Shown: in pieces, positions 25,841 to 35,410 of the stretch
Layout of the letters: every line of letters starts with the position of its first letter
Numbering within the stretch: the first letter of the stretch is position 1
Source of the DNA: Desulfurococcales archaeon
GTDB lineage: Archaea > Thermoproteota > Thermoprotei_A > Sulfolobales > NBVN01
Direction of reading: 5' to 3'
DNA: 64,000 nucleotides
NCBI GenBank assembly: GCA_015523295.1
Contig: WAKQ01000017.1
Coordinates: 1 to 64,000 of the forward strand
Notes under the pieces: model-generated
Databases searched by the model: none
What the model was told of the DNA's origin: nothing
The model's input: only the letters and a program-made list of their open reading frames with translations
Translations under genes and position numbers: made by a program

Positions 25841-27352
25841 TTGGACGAAAATGTATTCCGCAACGAACTAATAAGAGATATCCTTACCCGTTATAGGAGG
25901 ATATGGGCCTTAAATCACGCGGAAAGCGTTCTTGGTTGGGATATGGAGGTATATATGCCGAAAGAAGGGATAACCGAAAGAAGTGTTGCTCAGGGAGAAC
26001 TAGCTGTTTTAAGTCATGAACTCTTACTTAGCCCATCCTTTGTTGACCTCGTGAATAAATCAAAAAGAATTGAGAACCTTAATGAGTTTGAACGGGGCGT
26101 TGTCAGAGTCCTTGATAGGTCGATCAGGATTGCAAAGGCTTTTCCTCCAGAGTTTGTTAAAGAATTAGCTGAGACCAGGAGTAAGGCAACATCGGTATGG
26201 AACGAAGCTAAAAGAAAAGATGATTATAAATTATTTGAGCCCTGGTTAGACAAAATAATAGAATTATCTAGAAAAGCTGCTGACTATCTAGGTTATGATG
26301 AATATCCCTACGATGCATTACTCGATCTATATGAAGAAGGTCTAAGGGTCAGAGACCTAGAAACCATTTTTAATAACTTGGAGAACTCCCTCAGACCCCT
26401 AATAAAAAAGGTTCTAGAGGAAAGCTGGGCTCCAAGCAAGCATCCCCTGGAGAAGGAGAGGTATGACGTAGAGAAAATGAAGATAGCAAACGTAGAAATA
26501 CTTAAGATTTTAGGATTCCCGATCGGCTTAAGGAGCCGTATCGATATATCCCCACATCCCTTCACAACTGAATTCGGCATTAAAGATGTAAGGATAACTA
26601 CTAGGTACGAGGGATATGACTTTAGAAGGTCCTTACTAGCTGCAATTCATGAGTTTGGCCATGCCCTCTATGAATTACAGCAGGACGAACGTTTTATGTT
26701 CACACCTATAGCAGGTGGTGTATCTCTGGGGATTCACGAAAGCCAGAGCAGATTTTGGGAGAATATAATTGGGCGGAGTAAGGAGTTCACTAGATTAATA
26801 TACCCGATCCTGTCGAAATATTTGCCTTTCCTAAAGAATTATAGCGTTGAAGAGATTTACAAGTACTTCAACATAGTGAGACCCGACCTCATCAGAGTAG
26901 AGGCGGATGAAGTAACATATAACCTGCATATAATTCTGAGATATAGACTTGAGAAACTAATGATTAATGAAGGTGTCAAAGCTAAGGAGCTTCCTGACCT
27001 ATGGAATGAAGAAATGGAGAGACTGCTTGGGATAAGACCGAAAACCTACAGAGAGGGGATACTTCAAGATATTCATTGGGCACATGGCACTATTGGATAC
27101 TTCCCGACCTATTCGCTGGGTACACTATTAGCTGTTCAAATAAGGGCACATATATTTAAAGACATTCCTGACATGTACGAATTGGTCCTCAAAGGCAATT
27201 TCACGCCCATCAAAGAATGGCTTAAAGACAAAATACATAGATATGGCTCTGTCTACCCTCCCAAAGTACTGATAGCTAAGAGCCTCGGTGAAGCCTTAAA
27301 CCCTGAATACTTCATAGCCTACATTAGGGAAAAATACCTTGGGAGCAAATAA
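25841..27352 (+). CDS. Thermostable carboxypeptidase 1 (M32, Taq type)
   Basis: Zinc metallo-carboxypeptidase of family M32. The HEFGH motif is at 270-274, and the third ligand Glu is in the following IHESQSRFWEN segment. ALNHAESVLGWD near residue 23 is the family N-terminal signature, and the DIHWAHGTIGYFPTYSLG region near 410 is also conserved. It has 503 residues, normal length. The TTG start at 25841 follows GGTGA by seven bases. It is cytoplasmic, with no signal peptide, and precedes another peptidase. Confidence 0.95.
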   Translation: MDENVFRNELIRDILTRYRRIWALNHAESVLGWDMEVYMPKEGITERSVAQGELAVLSHELLLSPSFVDLVNKSKRIENLNEFERGVVRVLDRSIRIAKAFPPEFVKELAETRSKATSVWNEAKRKDDYKLFEPWLDKIIELSRKAADYLGYDEYPYDALLDLYEEGLRVRDLETIFNNLENSLRPLIKKVLEESWAPSKHPLEKERYDVEKMKIANVEILKILGFPIGLRSRIDISPHPFTTEFGIKDVRITTRYEGYDFRRSLLAAIHEFGHALYELQQDERFMFTPIAGGVSLGIHESQSRFWENIIGRSKEFTRLIYPILSKYLPFLKNYSVEEIYKYFNIVRPDLIRVEADEVTYNLHIILRYRLEKLMINEGVKAKELPDLWNEEMERLLGIRPKTYREGILQDIHWAHGTIGYFPTYSLGTLLAVQIRAHIFKDIPDMYELVLKGNFTPIKEWLKDKIHRYGSVYPPKVLIAKSLGEALNPEYFIAYIREKYLGSK

Positions 27353-27403
27353 CTAAGACCGAGGAGAAACATTTTTCAGCCCAACACAAAGTCATACAAG
27401 GTA

Positions 27404-29299
27404 ATGAACATGAAGACATGGGATGAAAAAACTTTTGCGAAGTTTACTTACCTAAATGACATTCAAATCTCTTCAGACGATAACAAAATCGCATTCACCG
27501 CTACTAAAGCCAATATTAAGGATGATAAATACGAGCCAACCGTTATAGTTAAGTTTCTATCAGAGAACATTGAAAAATATATAGAAAATACCTCAAGGCC
27601 TAAAATCTCCCCGGATGGAAGAAAGATTGCCGTGGTAGTAAATGACGAGAAAGAAAAGAATCAATTTATCAAGGTATGCAGCCTTTTCGATACCTCATGC
27701 AAAAAAGTTGGAAAATTCGATGCTGTAGTTGATTATGAATGGAATGCGGATGGACGTAGAATACTTGTCACAACATATAAAAGAAGAGCTGATGAGCATT
27801 TCTTCTTTGAGGACCGTGTGCCCATATGGTTCGACTCTAAAGGATTTCTAGATGGTGAGAAAACAGTAATTCAGATTATAGATGCAGAGAATGCTGAAGC
27901 AATTGATGAAACAGTAATGGACCACTTTACAATACCATATTTTAAAAGTGCCATATGGCATGGTAATGAAATACTAATTACAGTGCCAAACCCGGTTAAC
28001 CCTTACAAGAAATTTGACATTTACATCTATAATGAAGGGGGGAAGCCTGAAATATTAATGAAAGATGTTTCATTCCTACCTTATCATTCTAATGGTACCG
28101 AAGTTCTCCTTATAGGTAAGCCTAAAAAGAAAAAGCTCTCCGAGCATGACAAGTTATATATATGGAAAGAAGGCACACTTAATCCGCTTGCAGAGGATTT
28201 AAAATATGATGTTAAAACTGGCAAACTCGATTCTAAAGGTAACGTCTACTTTACTATTTTTAAAGAAGGTAGAGTTCCTCTCTACATGTCAACGCACGAA
28301 GGTGAACTAAAGCCTATTAGTGAAGGAGACTTTTGGATAACGGACTTCGACGTTGGTGACAAGAGTATAGCTGTTCTTAAGGAAACATCAAACGAGCCCG
28401 CTGAGATATACCTAATAAAGAATGGAGAGGAAATAAAAATAACATCATATAACACACCCCTAATAAATAAGATAGGGGCTAAAGCCCCTAACCACTTTAA
28501 ATATGAAAGCGGTGGCCTTGAGCTTGATGGCTGGTATATAAAACCAGACATGCCAAGTAAGAATTCCCAAAAAGCCCCTGTAATTGTGTTCGTCCATGGC
28601 GGACCTAAAGGAATGTACGGATATTACTTCAAGTATGAGTTCCAATTACTTGCAAGTAGAGGATACTATATTCTCTATGTTAATCCAAGAGGTAGCGACG
28701 GGTACGATGAAGAGTTTGCTTTAAAGGTTCTAGGGAGGACGGGATTAGAGGACTTCCAGGACATATTAAATGGTGTGAAGAAGTTCCTGGAGCTGGAACC
28801 TCAAGCCGATGGAGAAAGAATTGGTATAACAGGAATTAGCTACGGAGGCTATATGACTAATTGGGCTTTAACACAAAGTGATATATTTAAAGCTGGAGTA
28901 AGTGAAAACGGCATCAGTTTATGGTTGACCAGCTATGCTTACTCAGATATAGGGCTATGGTTTGATAAGGAAGTCATCGGAGGAGATCCATTAGAAGATA
29001 AGAGATACTTAGAGCTTAGCCCTCTCTTCCATGCAAAGAACGTTAAAGCCCCCATCCTTTTAATCCATAGCCTGGAAGACTATAGATGCCCGCTAGATCA
29101 AAGTGTGATGTTCTATCACGTACTTAAAGATTTAGGGAAGGAGGCGTATATTGCCATATTCAAAAAAGGCCCTCACGGACACAGCATCAAGGGGTCTCCC
29201 AAACACAGAATGAAAAGATATAAGTTGCTAATTGAATTCTTCGAAAGGAAGCTTAAGTCAAATCAAGAATTCAACATAGACGATATACTTAAAAAATGA
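27404..29299 (+). CDS. S9 family prolyl oligopeptidase/acylaminoacyl-peptidase-like
   Basis: Serine peptidase with an N-terminal beta-propeller (about residues 1-370, repeated beta-sheet blades such as ISPDGRKIAVVV) and a C-terminal alpha/beta hydrolase. The catalytic triad is visible: S479 in GISYGGY, D559 in SLEDYRC and H591 in GPHGHSIKG. HGGPKGMYGYY supplies the oxyanion region. There is no signal peptide, so it probably trims peptides in the cytoplasm beside the M32 carboxypeptidase. The first ATG is close to its ribosome site; the ATG two codons later (27410) is an alternative. Confidence 0.94.
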   Translation: MNMKTWDEKTFAKFTYLNDIQISSDDNKIAFTATKANIKDDKYEPTVIVKFLSENIEKYIENTSRPKISPDGRKIAVVVNDEKEKNQFIKVCSLFDTSCKKVGKFDAVVDYEWNADGRRILVTTYKRRADEHFFFEDRVPIWFDSKGFLDGEKTVIQIIDAENAEAIDETVMDHFTIPYFKSAIWHGNEILITVPNPVNPYKKFDIYIYNEGGKPEILMKDVSFLPYHSNGTEVLLIGKPKKKKLSEHDKLYIWKEGTLNPLAEDLKYDVKTGKLDSKGNVYFTIFKEGRVPLYMSTHEGELKPISEGDFWITDFDVGDKSIAVLKETSNEPAEIYLIKNGEEIKITSYNTPLINKIGAKAPNHFKYESGGLELDGWYIKPDMPSKNSQKAPVIVFVHGGPKGMYGYYFKYEFQLLASRGYYILYVNPRGSDGYDEEFALKVLGRTGLEDFQDILNGVKKFLELEPQADGERIGITGISYGGYMTNWALTQSDIFKAGVSENGISLWLTSYAYSDIGLWFDKEVIGGDPLEDKRYLELSPLFHAKNVKAPILLIHSLEDYRCPLDQSVMFYHVLKDLGKEAYIAIFKKGPHGHSIKGSPKHRMKRYKLLIEFFERKLKSNQEFNIDDILKK

Positions 29300-29408
29300 A
29301 CCCTCATCTACTTTTGTTAACAACCCCTCTAAGTAATTAACATTAGAAACAAACGCCGTTTTTACTGTCATTCCCCTCTATAATTACCAGAGTCTTAAGG
29401 GAGAAAAC

Positions 29409-30092
29409 ATGAGAGTAATAGGTCATAGAGCCAACTCCTTAAGGCGGTTGCAGAGATACCTCACCTCAGGAGTTGATGGAATTGAGGTTGACATCACCTT
29501 TGTTGAGAAATCAAACTCTATCGGCTTAATGCACCTGAAAAAAGAGGAGGAAGAGTTCTATTTCCGCAGTGCTCTCTGGAGGAAATATCGAAAAATACAT
29601 GAAATTCTAAGAGATGTTAAACTCGTTCCCCTCCTAGAAGGCATACACTCATTAGATGAGCTTCTAAGTCTCATCGACGATAACATTATCTTAATGGCAG
29701 ATGTGAAAAGCAAAGGAATATTATTCTCCCTTATTATGAAACTCTTAGAAGCTGACTCCTCCAGAAATTATCTCATTTCAACGAAATACTTTGATGAAGT
29801 TCCATTAGCCAGAAAAATATTTCCAGAAATGAATAGAGTGAAAATCTTAGGCAGTATCGAAAGCAATGTTACAGAAATTGGTGAGTTAGTTAGTACTTAC
29901 ATGCTTGACGGCTTATCGATGCTACATACCGTTATAACTCCTTTAGATGTCGAAGAGCTTCATAAACAAAAAAAGATCATGGCAGCGTGGATAGTAAATA
30001 ATTGCAACGCTGTTAAGAGACTAAGGGAGTTAAAAGTAGATTACATAATAACTGACTCTCCCTTTCCCATCCTTCACTGTATTAGAGCATGA
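29409..30092 (+). CDS. Divergent glycerophosphodiester phosphodiesterase-like protein
   Basis: A TIM-barrel phosphodiesterase relative, 227 residues. H6-R7 (GHRANSL) and E26/D28 (GIEVDI) match the metal and catalytic residues of the GDPD family, and the MADVKSK strand matches the conserved Lys strand. The second catalytic His is followed by Leu (MHL) rather than Asp as in the usual HD, and the PENT part of the HRG..PENT motif is absent. A C-terminal ITDSPF matches the family TD-x-P ending. Activity is likely but the substrate is open. Its end overlaps the convergent DUF364 gene by 11 bases. Confidence 0.75.
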   Translation: MRVIGHRANSLRRLQRYLTSGVDGIEVDITFVEKSNSIGLMHLKKEEEEFYFRSALWRKYRKIHEILRDVKLVPLLEGIHSLDELLSLIDDNIILMADVKSKGILFSLIMKLLEADSSRNYLISTKYFDEVPLARKIFPEMNRVKILGSIESNVTEIGELVSTYMLDGLSMLHTVITPLDVEELHKQKKIMAAWIVNNCNAVKRLRELKVDYIITDSPFPILHCIRA

Positions 30093-30876
30093 TTTTTCTG
30101 CATACAACATACTTTAATCCATGCATATATATTTCCCGAGTCCCCCCTCCAAGCCTAATAAGTTCCGAGACCTTGGAGATCCCTTCTTCTGGCACTTTAA
30201 AGCCGCCTATACAATCAATACCAGCTGCAAAAAGAGGTTGAGGTAATACACTAGCAGTGGCTCCTACCAAGGCTTTAAAGAAATTCCTCTGAGCATAGTG
30301 AAGTACCCAGTCCAAGCTATCATTAAGTAATGCTGCTCCCGATATAATTATCACTTCCGCGTTCTCAAGCAATCTCGGTATTAAAGTATCAGGAAATGCT
30401 TCTCTCCTCCTAAGCCAGTTCCTTTCAAAAATGATTAAATCTTTAACCTTAGACTTAATTCTTCTGATTAATGGTTCAATATAGCCGATAAAAGCTACTC
30501 TGTTTTTAAATCGAATATCAATTACGTCAAGGATATCTTTTTCCAATGCATTTTCAGATAACTTCAGAAACCTGCTTGAGATAGCATTGAGAATCGCTAA
30601 AGCAATTGCTCTTGATATAAAATTAGATGAAGTAACAAAATTGCATAAATTGCTCATAGTTATACTATCAACTCTCTTTAGTTCAATTGGCTGATGCGTT
30701 ATATCTTCTGTGGGAGTGTATGATAAACCTATGTATCTTGAACGGTTTTCTATATCCTCTATTATAGCATATGTATACTTAAGGCCCACAGCGGCCTCAA
30801 TTACCCTAAATTCGAATGAGTTATTTTGAGCTTCATCTACCACATACTTGCAGAGCCTATCCAGAATCAATCTCAT
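30082..30876 (-). CDS. DUF4213/DUF364 putative heavy-metal chelation protein
   Basis: A 264-residue protein. The N-terminal half (EFRVIEAAVGLKYTYAIIE) fits DUF4213. The C-terminal half fits DUF364, with VAFIGYIEPLIRRI, LIIFERNW, DTLIPRLLENAEVIIISGAALLNDSLDWVL and the GATASVLPQPLFAAGID loop. Family members are suggested to bind metals or metal cofactors. It is divergent from a BtuF-like protein, with which it shares an 83-base AT-rich region, hinting at a joint role in corrinoid or metal handling. Confidence 0.8.
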   Translation of the reverse strand: MRLILDRLCKYVVDEAQNNSFEFRVIEAAVGLKYTYAIIEDIENRSRYIGLSYTPTEDITHQPIELKRVDSITMSNLCNFVTSSNFISRAIALAILNAISSRFLKLSENALEKDILDVIDIRFKNRVAFIGYIEPLIRRIKSKVKDLIIFERNWLRRREAFPDTLIPRLLENAEVIIISGAALLNDSLDWVLHYAQRNFFKALVGATASVLPQPLFAAGIDCIGGFKVPEEGISKVSELIRLGGGTREIYMHGLKYVVCRKIML

Positions 30877-30959
30877 ACACCTATATTTCTGCTATTTAGG
30901 AACTGTAATAAAATAATAAAGAAAACAATGAATAGCTTCATCACTTTTATGTTATCCAG

Positions 30960-31790
30960 GTGTCACAGTTGAAGATGTACTCTCCCGAACTTCATAGATA
31001 CCTGGAGATACCTGATAAAGTATCTAGAATCGCCTCACTTACACCTTCAGTAACTGAAACTGTAATCGAGATGGGTCTAGAAAGCCTTTTAGGAGGCGTA
31101 AGCTCGTGGTGTAAAGTATTAGCCTTAGCTAAGAAGTACGGAGATGAAATATTAAATCTCCCGACGGTTGGTAGTTACGACTCGATCAATGAATCTTCCG
31201 CAAAAAATTTTGATTTAATATTGTTTTCAGGAGGTTATCAACGTGTACTTGCTGATAGACTACAAAAGCTTAATGCTAGCTTCTATGTGGTCACGCTCCC
31301 AAAGAGTGTCTGGGGTATTGCTGAAATGATTCTTCAGATTGGTGCCGTGCTTGGAGAAGTTAATAGAGCCCTCTTACTCACTAATAAATTCTATGAAGAA
31401 CTTCACGAAGCAATAAATTCCGTTAAAAGAGTTCCAATATATGTCGAGCTAAATCTAGGTGAAGAAGTGCTTCCAGGGCTTTTTTCACATATAGTAACAG
31501 GTTTAGAGCTTATAGGCGGTGATGTAGTAAATAAACAGCTTATAGAGCCCTATCTGATACCCAGTAGCCAGATGATCAAATATAAACTAGCTAGGAAAGC
31601 AGAAATAATAATCTACGAGGATCACACGCTCTTCCCTCAAACTGAAATCCTCAAAAGAAAACTATCCTTGAGATACAACGTTTCTGAGGATAAAATAATT
31701 ATACTACCCACCTTAACCTTAACTGATTATGGTCCACTCTTTGCGGATAGCTTGAAGTCCGTCGCTATAAGGATTAATGAGTTAATTTGA
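30960..31790 (+). CDS. BtuF/TroA-like binding protein without signal peptide
   Basis: A 276-residue relative of periplasmic corrinoid/siderophore binding proteins. It shows the BtuF-type RIASLTPSVTETVIEMGL, LPTVGSYDSINESSAKNFDLIL and a connecting helix, then the C-terminal lobe with VELN, GLELIGGDVVN and RKAEIIIYE. There is no N-terminal hydrophobic signal and no transporter gene nearby, so it is probably cytoplasmic. A GTG start at 30960 is given; TTG 30969, six bases after GGTG, is an equally good choice. It is divergently paired with the DUF364 gene. Confidence 0.82.
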   Translation: MSQLKMYSPELHRYLEIPDKVSRIASLTPSVTETVIEMGLESLLGGVSSWCKVLALAKKYGDEILNLPTVGSYDSINESSAKNFDLILFSGGYQRVLADRLQKLNASFYVVTLPKSVWGIAEMILQIGAVLGEVNRALLLTNKFYEELHEAINSVKRVPIYVELNLGEEVLPGLFSHIVTGLELIGGDVVNKQLIEPYLIPSSQMIKYKLARKAEIIIYEDHTLFPQTEILKRKLSLRYNVSEDKIIILPTLTLTDYGPLFADSLKSVAIRINELI

Positions 31791-31805
31791 AAGAAGAATG
31801 CCGCT

Positions 31806-32513
31806 TCAATAGATGATATTTATTTGAGAACCTTTAAATTCAACTACAGAGCCTGTTCTGACTTCGCAATACTTACCTGGATATTTTCTCTTAACGTATT
31901 GTTTAGCTTCTTCACCACTACAGTGGGCAGGACAGATAAAGTTGCTTAGTTCAGCTAAGTTATCAATAACCTCCTTTGAAGGACTGTGATAACCTCCTAT
32001 AACAGCGAGAACTTCCTTTCCTCCTGTTAACTCCTTAATTTTTGCAGTTAACTTATGAGCTCCTGGATGACTACAACCCACTATAACAACAACCTTTTCT
32101 TTTAGCTCAACACCTATTGCTTGTTCCCTTATATAGTATCCCATGGGGCCTGTAGAATAAATGTAAGAGGCAAGCCTCCTAGGTTCTCTAACAACTACTG
32201 GAGTGAGACCCCACTCTTTAGGGAATCGACCACCTGGAGGCACATATACTGTCAAGCCTTTATTGATGCGCCCAACATACTCGAATCCTCCGTAGTGATC
32301 TCCATGCCAGTGGCTAAGAACTGCAAAGTCCAGGTTTCTTAAGTCGATCCCTAGTTTCTCACTATTGTATCTTATCACTTCAGGGTTTGTGTCAGCGTCA
32401 AACAGAAATCTTAATTCACGTGTTTCAATATAAGCACTCCATCCCCACTCATTAAGAAGGCCTTCTCTAGACACGTTATCGTTAATTACCACCATCTTAA
32501 TATAATCATTCAT
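31806..32513 (-). CDS. Metallo-beta-lactamase-fold hydrolase (COG1237 type)
   Basis: A 235-residue metal-dependent hydrolase. The metal motif is SHWHGDHYGG, with a further GCSHPGAH loop and the terminal CPAHCSG His. This arrangement resembles the MBL subgroup that includes beta-RFAP-synthase-related proteins. The natural substrate is unknown. It is convergent with the BtuF-like gene. The 5' start has GTGAGG close before the ATG. Confidence 0.88.
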   Translation of the reverse strand: MNDYIKMVVINDNVSREGLLNEWGWSAYIETRELRFLFDADTNPEVIRYNSEKLGIDLRNLDFAVLSHWHGDHYGGFEYVGRINKGLTVYVPPGGRFPKEWGLTPVVVREPRRLASYIYSTGPMGYYIREQAIGVELKEKVVVIVGCSHPGAHKLTAKIKELTGGKEVLAVIGGYHSPSKEVIDNLAELSNFICPAHCSGEEAKQYVKRKYPGKYCEVRTGSVVEFKGSQINIIY

Positions 32514-32589
32514 ATCCTCACTCCAGAAAGATCTAGCTCACAACATCGATATTAAGATTAAGCTTCAAACAACTTAACCTAAACCGAAA

Positions 32590-33369
32590 CTACTTTAGAA
32601 ACTCCGCTATTGAGTTATGATCAAGCTTCGCATATCTCTCCATGCTTCCTATGTCAAACCATACACCATCATAAAGGTATGCTTTAACACTAAAGCCCTT
32701 ATTAATCATCCATGGTATTAGGTCACCCATTATATCAAAGGTTTTTCCCAGCTCGTCCTCTACAAAAGATAGCGGTGTTGTCTTCAATGCTAGAATCCCT
32801 ATTGAAACCTTGAGCTGAAGCCAAGGCTTCTCAGAGAGGGAAACTATGTTTAAATCCTCATCAACCTCAGCCACACCTACAGGAACCTGATATTTACTCG
32901 CTAAAACAATAGTCGCATCAGCTTCTGATGCAATATGCCTTGTAAGCAAATCGCTCAAATCTACTGGTGCTAAAATATCGCCGTACCATATTAATGCGTT
33001 TTCTGCCTTGATCATGCCTGATTTATAAGCGTTAAGTAAAGCGCCTCCAGTACCTTTATATTCCTCTGTATCTAAACTCATAGAAATTTTAACGCCCCAC
33101 CTCGAACCATCACTGAAATAATTAGCTATTTGGCGCCATCTATACCCAACCAATAATGTGATCCTCGTAATTCCATGCTTTGAAAACCACTTAACTATAT
33201 ATTCAAGCAACGGCCTTTCTTCTGGACCGACGGGCAGCATAGGTTTAGGTATTATGTCAGTATAAGGCCTGAATCTCTTTCCTTCCCCTCCAGCCAGCAC
33301 TACACCAATAACATCCCCGCTTTTCGAATTTTTCATATAATAGGAACTAGAACTCATCCCCCATCCCAT
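32590..33369 (-). CDS. Sugar-phosphate nucleotidyltransferase
   Basis: NTP-transferase-fold enzyme that activates a sugar 1-phosphate. The signature GVVLAGGEGKRFRPYTDIIPKPMLPVG starts near residue 22, followed by GTGGAL and the DILAP metal-binding Asp. At 259 residues it lacks the C-terminal left-handed helix of larger members. The exact sugar (mannose, glucose or other) cannot be read. Several ATGs near the 5' end make the start uncertain (33369, 33357 or 33336). It lies in the same block as a UDP-sugar dehydrogenase and probably serves surface glycan synthesis. Confidence 0.88.
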   Translation of the reverse strand: MGWGMSSSSYYMKNSKSGDVIGVVLAGGEGKRFRPYTDIIPKPMLPVGPEERPLLEYIVKWFSKHGITRITLLVGYRWRQIANYFSDGSRWGVKISMSLDTEEYKGTGGALLNAYKSGMIKAENALIWYGDILAPVDLSDLLTRHIASEADATIVLASKYQVPVGVAEVDEDLNIVSLSEKPWLQLKVSIGILALKTTPLSFVEDELGKTFDIMGDLIPWMINKGFSVKAYLYDGVWFDIGSMERYAKLDHNSIAEFLK

Positions 33370-33416
33370 TCGAATAAAACTTAATTTAGCAAAACAGCTG
33401 ATAAGCCATTAGCCCT

Positions 33417-33767
33417 TTAACTATTTGAATTCCCCGCAGCCTTATCAGAGTCACCCGGCTTAGATTCTCCCGCAGATGTTGGCGCGCCTTCTTTCTCGAC
33501 CCCCTCCTCTTTTTCAATCTTCTTGAGCTCCTCTTCTAACTCCTTTTCTATTTCTTCTATCGGCTTAGGAGGCGGAGTTGTTGCTAATGTATAGCCTATC
33601 CATGCGACAATTCCAAGAACTCCTACAACAGCGACAGCTCCAGTAAGCTTAAGAACAATTATGTCAACTCCTGGAGCGAAAGGCATGAAAAGCAACCACA
33701 GATATAGAAGAATTACTATAACCGACACCGTCATTAAGGAAGCGCCTATCGCTTTATCCTTGCTCAA
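33417..33767 (-). CDS. Small two-helix membrane protein
   Basis: A 116-residue protein with two hydrophobic segments (about 8-30 and 39-62). A proline turn (TTPPPKPIEE) and a strongly charged coiled-coil-like helix (EEIEKELEEELKKIEKEEG) follow, then a low-complexity Ser/Gly/Lys tail. Similar two-helix proteins with acidic helices are common in crenarchaeal genomes, sometimes labelled as regulators without proof. No function is assigned. Confidence 0.65.
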   Translation of the reverse strand: MSKDKAIGASLMTVSVIVILLYLWLLFMPFAPGVDIIVLKLTGAVAVVGVLGIVAWIGYTLATTPPPKPIEEIEKELEEELKKIEKEEGVEKEGAPTSAGESKPGDSDKAAGNSNS

Positions 33768-33851
33768 TCATATCACCTCATTAAGTTTCATGAAAGGAGA
33801 AGAAAAACCTTTCTATAATATTCAATGAACCCCAATTCTAAACCTTATTTG

Positions 33852-35234
33852 TTAACCGGGAGCCTCACTACTACCTATACCCAAAGTGATCATGAAAGGA
33901 TAATGAACGTCTTTATTGATCACATTTACCGCATCTATAATCCCCACCTGCTTAGCATTTGTTATTTCAATAATTTTAGATACTGTCAACCCTCTATATA
34001 TAGAATGTGAAGTAGCCACTATAATAATGTCGGCATATTTCAAGGCTTGGTTAAGCTCATTTATTAGACTTATTCCCAGTTCCTCCAATATACTGTCGTT
34101 TTTGACATATGGATCATGAACTAGAATATATCTATATCCTCTAGCCTTTAACAACCCTACAATATCATGAGTAGGTGATAGTCTTGTATCATCGATATCT
34201 CCCCTGAAAGCTACTCCTAGAACCGTGATCTTTGTCTTACTCCGTTCAAGATTAAGCTTCTTTCTTAAATCATCCGCGAGCCTTACAACCGCTGAAGGCA
34301 TCTCCTCATTAATTTCCCTGGCAGTCTTAGTAAGGGACATCACGTATTCCTTATGTAGTAGTCTCCTAAGCATAAAGTAAGGATAAAGAGGTATGCAGTA
34401 ACCTCCAACTCCGGGCCCGGGAAGATGGAGATGGGAGTAGGGCTGTGAATTAGCTGCTCTACGTACGTTGAAGTAATTAACACCCATTCTCATAGCAGCT
34501 AAAGCAAGTTCATTTGCTAGGGCAATATTTACATCTCTATAAATACCTTCCGCAAGTTTTTCAAACTCTGCTTCAGTCGTTGAGTTAAGTTTAATAACGC
34601 CCTTACTTGCTATCCTTTCATAAAAACGACTTACTGCTTCTAGTGAACGTGGACCAACCCCACTTACTATTTTCGGGTAATTAACTTCAATATCTTTAAC
34701 CGCCCTACCTATATACACCCTTTCTGGGCTATAGGCTAAAAGAAAATCTTTCTCCACCTTATAATTACTTGTTGACTCTAATTCTGGGGCAAAGATATCC
34801 ACTGTAGTTCCCGGAGGAACACTGGATTCTAAAATCACCATATCCCCTCTTTTCAAACCTTTACCTATAGTCTTTGCAACATCTACTAACGGCTTATAAC
34901 TAAACTCCTTGCTTAGCCAATCAAAAAGCACTGGAACAGTCACTACTTTTATAGAGCTTTCTTTTGATGCATATACACCATTTGAGGTCAAAACTAGTTT
35001 TCCGCTGGATAATCCTTCGCTAACAGCATCTCTGATTTCCTTTTCATTAAACCATAACTCAAGCCTACGTATCTGATCAAGTCTATGCTGGTTTACGTCA
35101 ACCCCTATAACCTTTAATCCCTTTCTCAGAAAAACTGCTACTAATGAAAGACCTACATAACCCACACCGTAGACTGATATGCTTGTATTACCTTCAAACA
35201 CCTCCGTGACAGGATCCCTGCATCCTTCCTTCAT
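33852..35234 (-). CDS. UDP-sugar 6-dehydrogenase (UDP-ManNAc/UDP-glucose dehydrogenase family)
   Basis: NAD-dependent oxidation of a UDP-sugar to its uronic acid. The Rossmann motif is GVGYVGL (near 20), EASSVPPGTT appears as LESSVPPGTT, and the catalytic Cys is C280 in GVGGYCIPLYP. The C-terminal domain has LGVAFRGDIDDTRLSPT and VHDPYV. Features such as the YCIP motif lean toward UDP-N-acetylmannosamine/glucosamine dehydrogenases (WecC/WbpA). With the WbpD-like acetyltransferase at 25 kb it could make an acetylated amino-uronic acid for glycans. Confidence 0.92.
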   Translation of the reverse strand: MKEGCRDPVTEVFEGNTSISVYGVGYVGLSLVAVFLRKGLKVIGVDVNQHRLDQIRRLELWFNEKEIRDAVSEGLSSGKLVLTSNGVYASKESSIKVVTVPVLFDWLSKEFSYKPLVDVAKTIGKGLKRGDMVILESSVPPGTTVDIFAPELESTSNYKVEKDFLLAYSPERVYIGRAVKDIEVNYPKIVSGVGPRSLEAVSRFYERIASKGVIKLNSTTEAEFEKLAEGIYRDVNIALANELALAAMRMGVNYFNVRRAANSQPYSHLHLPGPGVGGYCIPLYPYFMLRRLLHKEYVMSLTKTAREINEEMPSAVVRLADDLRKKLNLERSKTKITVLGVAFRGDIDDTRLSPTHDIVGLLKARGYRYILVHDPYVKNDSILEELGISLINELNQALKYADIIIVATSHSIYRGLTVSKIIEITNAKQVGIIDAVNVINKDVHYPFMITLGIGSSEAPG

Positions 35235-35375
35235 ACAACAATACCGATAGATAATGAAGCTGGTGCTTTTGAGGTTTGAGGACGTGGAATAATTTGAGAT
35301 AAGGTTAACTAGGAAAGCCGTTGGAGTTACTACGTTAAAAGCTTTCGAGAGAAACTATTAATTTAGCTTACAAGG

Positions 35376-35410
35376 AAAAAGAGCTCAATTAAAGTACTAC
35401 TTCTATTGAG
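35376..35410 (-). terminator. Hairpin with T-run after the superoxide reductase gene
   Basis: On the minus strand CTCAAT (35410-35405) pairs with ATTGAG (35389-35384) across a 15-base loop, and CTCTTTTTCC follows. The left arm overlaps the stop codon region. The T-run alone would act as an archaeal terminator; the hairpin may be incidental. Confidence 0.45.
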
